DNA of 64,000 nucleotides. It comes from Sporocytophaga myxococcoides. GTDB taxonomy: Bacteria > Bacteroidota > Bacteroidia > Cytophagales > Cytophagaceae. The notes under the pieces were generated by a model. That model worked only from the letters and a program-made list of their open reading frames with translations, did no database searches and had not been told where the DNA came from. Positions 9,549-19,059 of the stretch are shown here, one piece after another; within the stretch, counting starts at the first letter, position 1, and each line of letters begins with the position of its first letter. The position numbers and the translations under genes are program-made. Location: contig NZ_BBLT01000010.1 in NCBI RefSeq assembly GCF_000775915.1, positions 177,320-241,319 on the forward strand. The letters are read 5' to 3'.

Positions 9549-11345
9549 ATGAGCAAGAAATTTTTACTTGGTTTAGTAATTTTTATTGCTGTCTGTATTC
9601 AAAATACAAACGCCCAGACAGTTTACTTTAATGGTCTTGGAAGAGCACTTGTTACTACTGATCAATTAAAGGGAAATGTATTGACTATACCTGATGCAAG
9701 TCCTCTATATAATGGCTCTAGAACAGATACTGTAACTGGTAGAAGAGGTACTGGAGGATACACAATATTTGATCTTGGTGTTAATGCGCAACCTAATGAA
9801 AACTTAAGGGCAAGTGCAATCCTTAGAATTAGAAATAATTTTGGAGGTTTTTATGGAAACGGTAGCTCTGTATTTTTCAGACAGCTTCGTATTGACGGTG
9901 TTATTGCAAAAATAGTAAAATATGAAATTGGAGATATAGATTTAGGACTAACTCCATATACACTTTATAATTTTGATGAATCTTACCATGATTATGAGGC
10001 TGACGTATTTGCAATCAGAAGAAGCATTGTAAATTATGAAAACTTCAATTTTGGAAATAAATGGAGACTTCAGGGAGCTCACGCGAATGCGAATTTCAGA
10101 TTTACCCAAGGAATTGAAAAAATAGGTGTGAGAGTTTTTGCTGCAAGAGCTGGTAAAAAAGATATTTTGGATTTTGCTACTCCAGACAGAGTAAACTGGG
10201 GAGGAAGAGTTGATTTGGTTCAAAGCAAATTTTTCCAGGTTGGTGGAAATTACATTCAAATGCTTGATCTAACCGGAACAGCAGCAACTAATGTTTTTGA
10301 GTTTGATAATAAAGTAGCTACAGTTGATTTTAAACTTGGGTATGATAATGATCAAATCGGTGCCTTTTTATATGGTGAAGCAGGTTTTTCAAAATATTCG
10401 TTCTTCAGAGCTCAGGATGATTCAACTGTAAGTAAAAACGGAAACTTTTATGATATTGGAGTCTCTGGTGAGTATAAGCCGTTGAAGATAAAGCTATTTG
10501 CGTCTTATAGAAATGTTAGTGATAACTTCAACAGCCCTGGTGCACAAACCAGGAGAATTTATGATTATGGAACTCCAGAACTATTTTCTACTGTAAAAGA
10601 AGGTGCTGCGATCAGACAACCTGGTTTGTTAGACAGAATTTCTGAAGAAAATATAAGAAACCTTAATATCATGCCTGTGTTAATGACATACAGACCTGAA
10701 TATAACAATATAACACCTTATGGAACTGCAACTCCAAATAGAAAAGGTATTTCATTCGGTGCCTCAGTCGGCGAAATGGAGAAAGTAATCAAGGGTGATG
10801 TGAAAGTTGACCTATTATCTGAAGTGGTAGGTGAGGGATCAACGGATACAAGAGAGTATACTGGTATCAGAGGTGGATTTTTCTTTAACGTTAACAAGCT
10901 AATTAATTGGGAAAGAGCTTTAGGGATCAACTTTGGATACAGATACGAGCATACAAAAAGAGGTGGAGATAGTAAGATTGATCTGAAAAGTACGTTGTTA
11001 GATGCAGGGATAAACGTTGAAGTTGTTAAAAGTTTTGATTTAATAGCTGGATACAAGATGTTGAATGCCAAAGGAAATGAGTATGTACTTGCAAGAAATG
11101 CATATAATGATTTAGTTAACCCTGTTCAAGGATATTCTGATATCGCAGCATCAAATACTATTTCAAGTCAGCTATTTAATCAAGGACTTGTAGCGGCAGG
11201 TATCAGATACAGATTTACTAAAAATACTTACTTTACCGGTCAGGCAGTGTTTTATAATAACAAAAGCAAGTTAGAAACAACAACTTTAGGAGATTTTGAT
11301 TACAAAATCAATCAAATTTTCTTAAATTATACAATGGTATTCTAA
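9549..11345 (+). CDS. Predicted outer-membrane beta-barrel protein
   Basis: About 598 residues. ATG 9549 gives the most compact signal peptide (LLGLVIFIAVCIQNTNAQ). An in-frame ATG at 9531 adds six residues. The mature protein begins QTVYFNGLGRA and is built of alternating strands with Gly/Asn turns, ending in QIFLNYTMVF, a barrel-closing strand with terminal Phe. It lies 49 bp after the preceding barrel gene and 19 bp before a lipoprotein gene, so co-transcription is likely. Its place beside carbohydrate-binding lipoproteins and a beta-glucosidase suggests a structural or transport role in glycan use; the family was not recognised. Confidence 0.65.
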   Translation: MSKKFLLGLVIFIAVCIQNTNAQTVYFNGLGRALVTTDQLKGNVLTIPDASPLYNGSRTDTVTGRRGTGGYTIFDLGVNAQPNENLRASAILRIRNNFGGFYGNGSSVFFRQLRIDGVIAKIVKYEIGDIDLGLTPYTLYNFDESYHDYEADVFAIRRSIVNYENFNFGNKWRLQGAHANANFRFTQGIEKIGVRVFAARAGKKDILDFATPDRVNWGGRVDLVQSKFFQVGGNYIQMLDLTGTAATNVFEFDNKVATVDFKLGYDNDQIGAFLYGEAGFSKYSFFRAQDDSTVSKNGNFYDIGVSGEYKPLKIKLFASYRNVSDNFNSPGAQTRRIYDYGTPELFSTVKEGAAIRQPGLLDRISEENIRNLNIMPVLMTYRPEYNNITPYGTATPNRKGISFGASVGEMEKVIKGDVKVDLLSEVVGEGSTDTREYTGIRGGFFFNVNKLINWERALGINFGYRYEHTKRGGDSKIDLKSTLLDAGINVEVVKSFDLIAGYKMLNAKGNEYVLARNAYNDLVNPVQGYSDIAASNTISSQLFNQGLVAAGIRYRFTKNTYFTGQAVFYNNKSKLETTTLGDFDYKINQIFLNYTMVF

Positions 11346-11364
11346 AATTTTAAGACCATTTCTT

Positions 11365-12453
11365 ATGAAAAAATTAAAAAGAAATTCGATTTTGTGGTTT
11401 GCAGTTTTCTGTGCTTGTTTCCTTGGCATTAGTTGTAAAAGAGACAAACATCCTGAAAAAATGATAGGACCTGAATACAAAAATGCGGATCCAGGTTTCT
11501 TTGTTGTGAATGATGCTTTTACAGCAACTCCTTCTTCTAAGATAGATTTTACCAAGGGAGTAGTTTCATTTGACTCCAAATTCTCTCAGGAGGTTACTTA
11601 CTTTTTAACTTTAACAGGGACTAGCGGAGCTTCTGTTAGTTTTACAGGTAAAGGATCTGACCTAAGCAAGGTAAAGTGGGATGGAGGTCACAATGGGTTA
11701 TACTTTTTCACGGCTAATGATCAGGTAACTGCAGAACTCAGTTTCTTAGGTTCAAATATAGTATTAAAGAGTAATCCATTGACAATAGCAAAACCTAAGT
11801 CTTATGGAGTGCTTGTTGGTGAGGACTTTGAACCATTTAAAGCTGGCCATAAAAAATGGCCTTCTGGGTGGTATACTTTTACTGGAGAAGCAGAATCAGG
11901 AAAAAATGGTGCGTATAATGGTATTTTCCAATATCCCACTAGTTCAATTATTGTAGATCCTACAGATCCAAACAGTGAAGTAATTAATTCTGTTAAGCCA
12001 CCTTCCGGAAGTAAATATTATTTTATTTCAGGTACTGATGCTAACAATGACTTTTATATTGATGGTGCAGGAGGTGAAATAGCCCTAAATTTGGCTACTA
12101 ATAATCCTGATAGTGTTTATTATAATGTTTTTGTTTATGGTAGAGGATTTGTATCTGATAAAGGTTCATTAAAAATACAGGAAGATGACAATGGAAGCGG
12201 TAAAGTAGAAGATCATGAAGACGAGCTTTTCTATGATTTTAAAATTACTTGGACTGGTTGGAAGTTGATTTCTGTTAAGTATAGTGATTTGTCATTCACA
12301 AAAGACGCAAAATTTAAGGGTAATAAGATTAGAGAGCCGAAAAAAGCGGGAAAAGTAGGATTTACTTTACTCTCTGATCCAAGTGGCGCAACCACACGAT
12401 ATGGATTTGATTATCCAGTATTTACTTACGGTAAACCTTTACCTCAAAATTAA
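11365..12453 (+). CDS. Lipoprotein with predicted beta-sandwich carbohydrate-binding region
   Basis: A 362-residue lipoprotein. The signal ends in the lipobox LGISC, with Cys24 as the lipidated residue, followed by Lys. Residues about 45-140 look Ig-like (VTYFLTLTG...VTAELSF). Residues about 150-360 look like a jelly-roll with aromatic residues and an Asp/Glu-rich turn (QEDDNGSGKVEDHEDE), similar to surface glycan-binding modules. No catalytic motif is apparent. It sits between a barrel gene and a triple-CBM lipoprotein, 15 bp before the latter, which suggests a surface complex. The exact family is unassigned. Confidence 0.6.
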   Translation: MKKLKRNSILWFAVFCACFLGISCKRDKHPEKMIGPEYKNADPGFFVVNDAFTATPSSKIDFTKGVVSFDSKFSQEVTYFLTLTGTSGASVSFTGKGSDLSKVKWDGGHNGLYFFTANDQVTAELSFLGSNIVLKSNPLTIAKPKSYGVLVGEDFEPFKAGHKKWPSGWYTFTGEAESGKNGAYNGIFQYPTSSIIVDPTDPNSEVINSVKPPSGSKYYFISGTDANNDFYIDGAGGEIALNLATNNPDSVYYNVFVYGRGFVSDKGSLKIQEDDNGSGKVEDHEDELFYDFKITWTGWKLISVKYSDLSFTKDAKFKGNKIREPKKAGKVGFTLLSDPSGATTRYGFDYPVFTYGKPLPQN

Positions 12454-12468
12454 TAAGGACATTAACAA

Positions 12469-14343
12469 ATGAAGAAATTCTTTAAATATTCAATAAAGGT
12501 ACTTTTCTTACCTGTCATATTTAGTGGCTGTGTAAGCCTTGAGAAAGCCACTTTAGATGACAGTCATCAACTTGCTGTTGCTGAAGATCCGGAATTTGGT
12601 GTTCCGGTTCTGAAATTCAATAAGGGAGTTGTGGAAGGGTTTTCAAATGAAATATATAGCTGGTGGGTTGCCAACGATCAACTTGCTCTGGCTAAAAAAG
12701 GTGATACCTTGAAAATCCAGATGAAAAATGTCGGACCAAAATGGGAATGTTTCGGTAGCGCAATAACAATGCTTGATTTTACAGAAGCGTCTGTTCTTAA
12801 GCTTAGAATGCGTTCTGAAGGAGCAACAGCTCCTAATGTTAGTATCAGATTCCGTGATGCTAATGGATATATGGCAGACATGATTCCAAATAATAAAGTA
12901 CCCAAAAATGAGCCATATCAGGATTTTTACTACAACTTTACAGGTAAATGGAAACAGGCATGGCCTGAATCTAAAGATGTAGATCCTAAAATCATCAATG
13001 AGGTTTTATTCTTTATTAATGGGGGTGGATCTCCATACACAGGAACACTTTATATTGACGAAATAAAAGCAATTCCTCTTTCTGAATTACCTGCTGCTGG
13101 TCCTGCAGCGGTTGGTGGTATCATTGATGATTTTTCAGAACCGATCGATTCCTGGTGGGCTGCTGATAAAATTAACCTGATGACTGAAGGTGAAGAGCTT
13201 GCGATCACTGCTACTGGTGCAGGTCCAGGATATGAATGTTTTGGTAGAGCATTTTCAATAAAAGACTTTAATAAAGCTGATATTGTAAGGGTTAAAGCTA
13301 AAGCTATCGGAGACAGTGAGCCAATTCTCAGAGGTGATGTAAAAGATTCTGAAGGTAGAGTTACCAATTCAAGTGTAATAGCTCACAAAATCGCCTTAAA
13401 TGAATACAGAGATTATTTTTATGATTATAAAGGTAAATTTTCTCAGGTGTATCCAGACAATCAAACTGTAAATCCTGCTGAAATAAAGGATATCTTATTC
13501 TTTATTAACCCGGGAGGACCGGCTTTTGAAGGGAAGATTTACGTTGATGAAATCGAAGTGATTACCAGACAAAAGTATAATGAGTTAACTGGTCAAGGAA
13601 AAGTTGAGGAGAAAAAAGAGGAATCATCATCTTCATCTTCTTCTAATACAACTACACCTGGTACCACTGAGACGGAATCTGCGGCTGCTAAAGAAACTTC
13701 TGCTTCATCTGTATCATCTGCAACAAAAACAGTAGCTGCTGAAAAGAAGACAGCAGTTGGAACGAAACCTGTTGCTGAGAAAAAAGCTGAAGAGCCTGCA
13801 GTTATAGAAGCTGCTGTAAAAGCAGAAGACGCTGTAGTAACTATTTCTCCTGTAAATTCTAAGATTGTTAATCTTGATAATTTCAAGGATGGAATTACTA
13901 AATGGTATGGAGGAAGTGATAAAGTGAAACTTTCAAAAGTTGGTGAAGATTTGAAAGTAGAGTTGAATGGAGTAGGACCAATGTACGAAACTTTCGGAAG
14001 AGGCTTTCTGTCAACAGATTTTAGCACAACACCTGTTGTAAAAGTAAGAGTTAAAGCAGATAAAGCGGGTCAATTAAGACTTGATGTAAAGGATATTGAT
14101 GGTTACTCTACAAATCTTAAGCCTGTAGTGCAGACTATTGCAGCCGGGACCGATTTCGTTGATTTGTATTTCGACTTTACTGATAAATTTGAGCAATCTT
14201 TCCCAACTAAGCAGAAAGTAAATCCTGCTAAGATAGTTCAAGTGTTATTTTATGTTAATCCTGGAGGAAAGGCCTTTACGGGAACCCTTGTAATTGATGA
14301 AATTAAAATTATGACTGCAGATGATGCAATGGCAAAGAAATAA
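12469..14343 (+). CDS. Lipoprotein with three tandem CBM11-like domains
   Basis: 624 residues. The lipobox is VIFSGC with Cys21. Three homologous domains occupy about residues 45-200, 217-365 and 463-615. Each shows an SWW or KWYGG start, a GPxxECFG or GPMYETFG stretch, a charged VxVRxK strand and a closing FFINPGG...GxxYxDEI or equivalent. This pattern fits the CBM11/CIA30-type galactose-binding fold that binds beta-glucans. Domains 2 and 3 are joined by a roughly 85-residue Ser/Thr/Ala/Glu/Lys-rich linker. It was probably formed by internal duplication. Placed just before a secreted beta-glucosidase, it likely tethers glucan at the surface. Confidence 0.75.
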   Translation: MKKFFKYSIKVLFLPVIFSGCVSLEKATLDDSHQLAVAEDPEFGVPVLKFNKGVVEGFSNEIYSWWVANDQLALAKKGDTLKIQMKNVGPKWECFGSAITMLDFTEASVLKLRMRSEGATAPNVSIRFRDANGYMADMIPNNKVPKNEPYQDFYYNFTGKWKQAWPESKDVDPKIINEVLFFINGGGSPYTGTLYIDEIKAIPLSELPAAGPAAVGGIIDDFSEPIDSWWAADKINLMTEGEELAITATGAGPGYECFGRAFSIKDFNKADIVRVKAKAIGDSEPILRGDVKDSEGRVTNSSVIAHKIALNEYRDYFYDYKGKFSQVYPDNQTVNPAEIKDILFFINPGGPAFEGKIYVDEIEVITRQKYNELTGQGKVEEKKEESSSSSSSNTTTPGTTETESAAAKETSASSVSSATKTVAAEKKTAVGTKPVAEKKAEEPAVIEAAVKAEDAVVTISPVNSKIVNLDNFKDGITKWYGGSDKVKLSKVGEDLKVELNGVGPMYETFGRGFLSTDFSTTPVVKVRVKADKAGQLRLDVKDIDGYSTNLKPVVQTIAAGTDFVDLYFDFTDKFEQSFPTKQKVNPAKIVQVLFYVNPGGKAFTGTLVIDEIKIMTADDAMAKK

Positions 14344-14410
14344 ATTAGCCTGGTCATTTTAACTCTGCCGAATTATTGTTCGGATTTAAATAAAAATATA
14401 ATTAGCTTTG

Positions 14411-14447
14411 AAGCTGTTTCCGTAAGGAAACAGCTTTTTCTTTTTAT
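14411..14447 (+). terminator. Rho-independent terminator
   Basis: A perfect 11-bp stem (14411-14421 with 14426-14436), GTAA tetraloop and T-rich tail. It ends the transcript containing the CBM lipoprotein and separates it from the GH3 gene 39 bp downstream. Confidence 0.9.
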
Positions 14448-14485
14448 TTAACTTATCTTAAAAAAAGAACCATTTAAAACATTTT

Positions 14486-16816
14486 ATGGAGAAACGTTTA
14501 TTTTCATTGAAAACCCTGATCGGTTCAATGATTTTTTTAGCCACCTTGCTAGGCCCAGCGTACGGGCAGAAAAAAGGATCTAAAACTCCTGTGGCCTCTG
14601 CGCCTGTAGTAATGACGGATGCTGAAGTAGATGCCAAAGTTCGGGAACTCTTGGGTAAAATGAGTATTGAGGAAAAGGTTGGCCAAATGACTCAGATTAA
14701 CCTTAACGTTGTTCTTAAGGGAGGTTATAATAACATGGATGGAACTATTGATCCAGAAGCTCTAAGAAAAGCTTTAGTGGATTACAAAGTAGGTTCTCTT
14801 CTTAATGCAATTAACCATGCTTATTCTGTTGAAAAATGGCATCAGATTATCACAGCTATTCAGGATGTTGCTACTAAGCAAACACCTAATAAAATTCCGG
14901 TACTTTATGGAATAGATGCTATTCATGGTGTGACATTCACTTCGAATTCAACTTTATTCCCTCAGAATATAGGAATAGGAGCTACTCGTAATGTTGAATT
15001 ATCAAGACTTGCCGGAGAAATCACAGCTAAAGAAACAAGAGCATCTGGTATCAGATGGAATTTTGCTCCTGTTTTAGACGTGGGTAGACAGCCTCTATGG
15101 CCTAGATTCCCGGAAACTTATGGTGAAGATGTTTACTTAGTAACTCAATTGGGAGTAGCTTCTATTATTGGAATGGAAGGAACTGACAAAAATCTAAACC
15201 GAGTTGACAGAGTGGCTTCTTGTATGAAGCATTATATAGGTTACTCTTTACCACTATCTGGTAAAGACAGAACCCCATCTTACATTCCTGAAAGAGTGTT
15301 AAGAGAGTATTTCCTTCCTCCATTTACAGCAGCTGTAAAGGCAGGTTCAAGCACAATCATGATCAACTCAAGTGAAATCAATGGTGTTCCTGTTCACGCT
15401 AGCAAATATCTTTTAACTGATGTTTTAAGAGGTGAATTAGGCTTTAAAGGACTTGCGGTTTCTGACTGGGAAGATGTTATAAGACTTCATACTAAACATA
15501 AAATAGCTCAAACTCCTAAAGAAGCTGTAAAACTAGCTGTAAATGCAGGTATTGATATGAGTATGGTTCCTCATGATTATTCTTTCTTTGAATATCTTGT
15601 AGAACTTGTAAAAGAGGGTGCTGTTTCTCAGGCAAGAATTGACGAAGCGGTAGGAAGAATTTTAGCTCTAAAATTCAGAACCGGACTTTTCATCAATGCT
15701 TATCCTGAAAAAGATGCTACGAAAAACTTCGGTCTTGCAGAGTACAAAACTGCTGCATTAGAAGCTGCAAGAGAATCAATAACTTTATTGAAAAATAATG
15801 ACAACATTCTTCCTCTGGCTAAAGGCAAAAAAGTATTGGTTACTGGCCCTGCTGCAAAATCAATCACAGCGCTTAATGGTTCATGGTCATATACTTGGCA
15901 AGGAAATGAAGCTAAATATTATCCTGATACTACTGCTTATATCTTCAATGCAATAAAAGCGAAGAATACAGGTGGAACTACGCTTTATGCCAAAGGATCT
16001 GAGTTTGACAAAGAGGCAGATGCTAAGAAAGCTGTAGAACTTGCAAAATCAGTTGACTATGTTGTTGTATGTATTGGTGAAGATGCTTACGCAGAATCTC
16101 CTGGAGTTATAGATGAACTTGATCTGCCAGAGGCTCAGCAAAAGTTAGTTGCTTCTCTTTATGAAGCTGGTAAGCCTGTAGTAATCGTATTAGTAGAGGG
16201 AAGACCAAGAATAATCAGAAAAATTGAAGGCGGTGCAAAAGGTATCATCAATGCTTATATACCTGGAAGCCAAGGACACAATGCTATTGCTGAAGTTCTT
16301 TTTGGAGATGTAAACCCTAGTGGTAAACTTCCATTCTCTTATCCAAGATTCAGTGGAGACATTATTCCATATGACCATAAGTATAGCGATAGAGTTACAG
16401 AGCTTGCTCCAGGTCAAATGGGAGAAAATGGTTATAAGCCACAATGGCCTTTCGGATATGGCTTAAGCTATACGAAGTTTGAATATTCAAACCTTAAAGT
16501 AAGTTCACCTACACTTAAAGGAAACGGATCAATTAAAGTAACTGTAGATGTGAAAAATGCTGGTTCAAAAGCTGGTAAAGAAGCTGTTGAACTTTATACA
16601 AGAGATCACTTTGCTTCTATTACTCCTTCGTGGGAGAGATTAAGAAAATTCAAGAAGATTTCTTTAGCTCCAGGACAAACACAAACTGTTGAGTTCGAGC
16701 TAAATAAGAGCGATTTAGCATTTGTTGGTATGGATGATAAAACATTCATAACTGAGCCAGGTGCTTTTGATGTAATCATAGGCGGACAAAAAGCTTCATT
16801 TAACTACGAAGACTAA
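14486..16816 (+). CDS. bglX: Secreted family 3 glycoside hydrolase (beta-glucosidase type)
   Basis: 776 residues with a signal peptide (cleavage near AYGQ, residue 28). The (beta/alpha)8 GH3 domain spans about residues 45-405, with IDAIHGV, the GIRWNFAPVLDV stretch, KHYIGYS and the nucleophile Asp327 in AVSDWED. The alpha/beta sandwich domain covers about 430-640 and contains VCIGEDAYAESPG. A C-terminal fibronectin-III-like domain (about 675-770) ends the chain. The size and domain order match periplasmic BglX-type enzymes that release glucose from beta-linked oligosaccharides. It follows the CBM lipoproteins but has terminators on both sides, so it is probably a single-gene transcript. Confidence 0.92.
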   Translation: MEKRLFSLKTLIGSMIFLATLLGPAYGQKKGSKTPVASAPVVMTDAEVDAKVRELLGKMSIEEKVGQMTQINLNVVLKGGYNNMDGTIDPEALRKALVDYKVGSLLNAINHAYSVEKWHQIITAIQDVATKQTPNKIPVLYGIDAIHGVTFTSNSTLFPQNIGIGATRNVELSRLAGEITAKETRASGIRWNFAPVLDVGRQPLWPRFPETYGEDVYLVTQLGVASIIGMEGTDKNLNRVDRVASCMKHYIGYSLPLSGKDRTPSYIPERVLREYFLPPFTAAVKAGSSTIMINSSEINGVPVHASKYLLTDVLRGELGFKGLAVSDWEDVIRLHTKHKIAQTPKEAVKLAVNAGIDMSMVPHDYSFFEYLVELVKEGAVSQARIDEAVGRILALKFRTGLFINAYPEKDATKNFGLAEYKTAALEAARESITLLKNNDNILPLAKGKKVLVTGPAAKSITALNGSWSYTWQGNEAKYYPDTTAYIFNAIKAKNTGGTTLYAKGSEFDKEADAKKAVELAKSVDYVVVCIGEDAYAESPGVIDELDLPEAQQKLVASLYEAGKPVVIVLVEGRPRIIRKIEGGAKGIINAYIPGSQGHNAIAEVLFGDVNPSGKLPFSYPRFSGDIIPYDHKYSDRVTELAPGQMGENGYKPQWPFGYGLSYTKFEYSNLKVSSPTLKGNGSIKVTVDVKNAGSKAGKEAVELYTRDHFASITPSWERLRKFKKISLAPGQTQTVEFELNKSDLAFVGMDDKTFITEPGAFDVIIGGQKASFNYED

Positions 16817-16840
16817 TCCAAAATAAGAAAAATAAAAAAA

Positions 16841-16869
16841 GGGCTTTCCGAAAGGAACAGCCCTTTTTT
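16841..16869 (+). terminator. Rho-independent terminator
   Basis: Complementary arms GGGCT...AGCCC extended by TTCC/GGAA with one bulge, a short loop, then six T. It lies 24 bp after the GH3 stop codon. Confidence 0.85.
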
Positions 16870-16901
16870 ATTTTAGTTATTCAATTGTAAATTTTTCAAT
16901 C

Positions 16902-18263
16902 ATGGGAAAGATAAAATCTGTAAATCCATTTTCAGAACAGTTATTGAAAGAATTTGAATCTTATTCTGAGGATAAACTTAATGAGGTTTTGACCTTATCT
17001 GAAAAAGCATTTAAAATTTGGAAGGAATATTCTTTTGAAAAAAGAAGTTCCTTATTCAATAAAATGGCCAGAAAACTCAGGGACAAAAAAGGATTCCTCT
17101 CTACTCTTATGACTTCTGAAATGGGTAAACCTATCAAAGAAGCAGAAGCTGAAGTTGAAAAATGTGCATGGGTCTGTGAATACTATGCTGAAAATGCAGA
17201 GTTTTTCCTTAAAGATGATTTGATAATTTCTGATGCTTCTGAAAGCTATGTTGAGTATGATCCATTAGGATGCATACTCGCAATTATGCCATGGAATTTT
17301 CCTTTTTGGCAGGTATTCAGATTCGCTGCTCCAACAATTATGGCAGGAAATACTGGTATTCTGAAGCACGCTTCCAATGTGCCCCAATGTTCATTGGCGA
17401 TACAGGATTTATTTGAGGAAACAGGTTTTCCTAAAGGTGTATTTCAATCTGTATTAATTTCCGGAGAGGAAACTGACCGGCTTATTGCGCATAAAACAAT
17501 TAAAGCTGTGACCTTGACAGGTAGCGAACAGGCGGGAGTGAAAGTTGCAGCTTCTGCGGGTGCTAATCTTAAAAAGACTGTTCTGGAGCTTGGTGGGAGT
17601 GATCCTTTTATAGTGCTGAAAGACGCTAATATTGATGATGCGGCATCATGGGCAGTGAAGGCTAGAATGGTCAATAATGGACAAAGTTGTATCGCCGCTA
17701 AACGATTTATAGTTGTTGATTCAGTTAAGAATCAATTTGTTCAGTCTATGGCTAAAGCGGTGAGTGCTCTAAAACTTGGAGACCCTTTATCCCCAGAAAT
17801 TCAGGTTGGACCTCTTGCAAGAAAGGATCTCGCTGAAAGTCTTTTCGATCAAGTGGAAAAGAGTATTTCATTGGGCGCTTCAGTGGCAGTTGGTGGGACA
17901 CCCCCTGTTGGAGCAATGTTTTTTCCAACAATTCTTGAAAATGTTAAACCAGGTATGCCGGCATTTGATGAAGAGCTTTTTGGTCCGGTGGCTGCTATTA
18001 TAAGTGTTCCGAATGAACAGGAGGCAATTGATTTGGCTAATCAAAGCAAGTATGGACTAGGGGCTTCTATTTGGACAAGAGACTTTGAAAAGGGAAAAGT
18101 TTTAGCTCGACAAATAGAATCTGGTTCTGTATTTATCAATGGTATGGTAAAATCAGACCCAAGGCTTCCATTTGGTGGAGTTAAACTTTCCGGATATGGA
18201 AGGGAATTGGCAGCTTTTGGAATCAGGGAGTTTGTTAATATAAAATCAGTTTGGGTTAAGTAG
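16902..18263 (+). CDS. NAD(P)-dependent aldehyde dehydrogenase (succinate-semialdehyde dehydrogenase-like)
   Basis: 453 residues, cytoplasmic. It has the ALDH hallmarks: IMPWNFPFWQ near residues 128-137 with the active-site asparagine, the Glu-containing LELGGSDPF motif and the nucleophile Cys263 in NNGQSCIAAKRF. The size and motif details fit the short GabD/Sad-like subgroup that oxidises succinate semialdehyde and related aldehydes, but the substrate cannot be read from the sequence. Its 3' end overlaps the converging YdcF-type gene by 8 bp. It stands alone after a terminator. Confidence 0.88.
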   Translation: MGKIKSVNPFSEQLLKEFESYSEDKLNEVLTLSEKAFKIWKEYSFEKRSSLFNKMARKLRDKKGFLSTLMTSEMGKPIKEAEAEVEKCAWVCEYYAENAEFFLKDDLIISDASESYVEYDPLGCILAIMPWNFPFWQVFRFAAPTIMAGNTGILKHASNVPQCSLAIQDLFEETGFPKGVFQSVLISGEETDRLIAHKTIKAVTLTGSEQAGVKVAASAGANLKKTVLELGGSDPFIVLKDANIDDAASWAVKARMVNNGQSCIAAKRFIVVDSVKNQFVQSMAKAVSALKLGDPLSPEIQVGPLARKDLAESLFDQVEKSISLGASVAVGGTPPVGAMFFPTILENVKPGMPAFDEELFGPVAAIISVPNEQEAIDLANQSKYGLGASIWTRDFEKGKVLARQIESGSVFINGMVKSDPRLPFGGVKLSGYGRELAAFGIREFVNIKSVWVK

Positions 18264-19029
18264 GAATAGTATATCCCATCATTCTATAAACCGCGTATCC
18301 TAAAATCTCGTGTATTAACAGACTCCATTTTGAGATCGCTCTTTCTGAAGGAATAATAAAATGATCTGGTGTGAATTTACCATCTGTAGAATAATAGTCT
18401 GCAGGATAGGTTGTAACATCAATTCCTGCTTTTTTAAAACACCCTTTGGCTCTCTTCATGTGAAATGCAGAAGTAACAAGCAGAAAGGGGCCATTTAAAT
18501 TCAAGGAGTCAATCAACTTTTTTGTTAATAAAGCATTCTCTCTTGTATTTCGGGATTTGGTCTCCAAAATCATTGCATTTGATGGAATTGCAGCAGTGAG
18601 AAATGTTTTTTTCAAACTTTCGGCTTCCGGAGCTTGTTCGCCTACTACTGCAGCTGCTCCCCCTGAAATGATTATAGATTTTATTTTTTGTTCTTTGTAT
18701 AATTGCAGAGTGTGTAGAACGCGATCAGCCCCTTTATTATAGTAAATGCGGTCTTTGGGGGACTTGTTTGACTCTGTTACTCCTGTAAGTACGATGGCGG
18801 TATAGCCTGTTCCTAGCTGAGCTATTGGAATGGGAGGCTCTTCCCATAATGATAAGGCTTTATTAATAATATATTCATTAGAGAAAAATAAAAGTAAGAT
18901 GATAGAAAAAATAACAGCTGCTTTTTTTCTCTTACTGTCTTTGATGAATATGGAATAAATAAGAATACCAATGATCCAGACCATAGGCATTAATATGTAG
19001 AATAATATTTTTGATAGTATAAAGAACAT
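18256..19029 (-). CDS. YdcF/SanA-family (DUF218) membrane protein
   Basis: 257 residues. Two N-terminal transmembrane helices (about 5-30 and 36-54) are followed by a DUF218 domain with AIVLTGV, IIISGGAAAV, the acidic EAES, TRENALLTKK and LVTSAFHMKRA motifs. The family includes ElyC, SanA and YdcF, linked to envelope integrity, but its biochemical activity is poorly defined. The domain should face the periplasm. It overlaps the end of the aldehyde dehydrogenase gene by 8 bp and lies 30 bp downstream of the M4 protease gene on the same strand, so both may be read from one message. Confidence 0.85.
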   Translation of the reverse strand: MFFILSKILFYILMPMVWIIGILIYSIFIKDSKRKKAAVIFSIILLLFFSNEYIINKALSLWEEPPIPIAQLGTGYTAIVLTGVTESNKSPKDRIYYNKGADRVLHTLQLYKEQKIKSIIISGGAAAVVGEQAPEAESLKKTFLTAAIPSNAMILETKSRNTRENALLTKKLIDSLNLNGPFLLVTSAFHMKRAKGCFKKAGIDVTTYPADYYSTDGKFTPDHFIIPSERAISKWSLLIHEILGYAVYRMMGYTIPT

Positions 19030-19059
19030 TCTGAAAATCGGAGTTATGAGAAATCTAAT

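Noticed and set aside
13593..14027. A 144-codon minus-strand frame inside the CBM lipoprotein gene
   Set aside because: It arises from the Ser/Ala/Glu-rich linker codons read in reverse; repetitive composition only.
14403..14410. TAGCTTTG as a -7 promoter element for the GH3 gene
   Set aside because: It matches the consensus but lies directly before the terminator hairpin at 14411, so a transcript starting there would be terminated, and the nearest TTG is 24 bp away.
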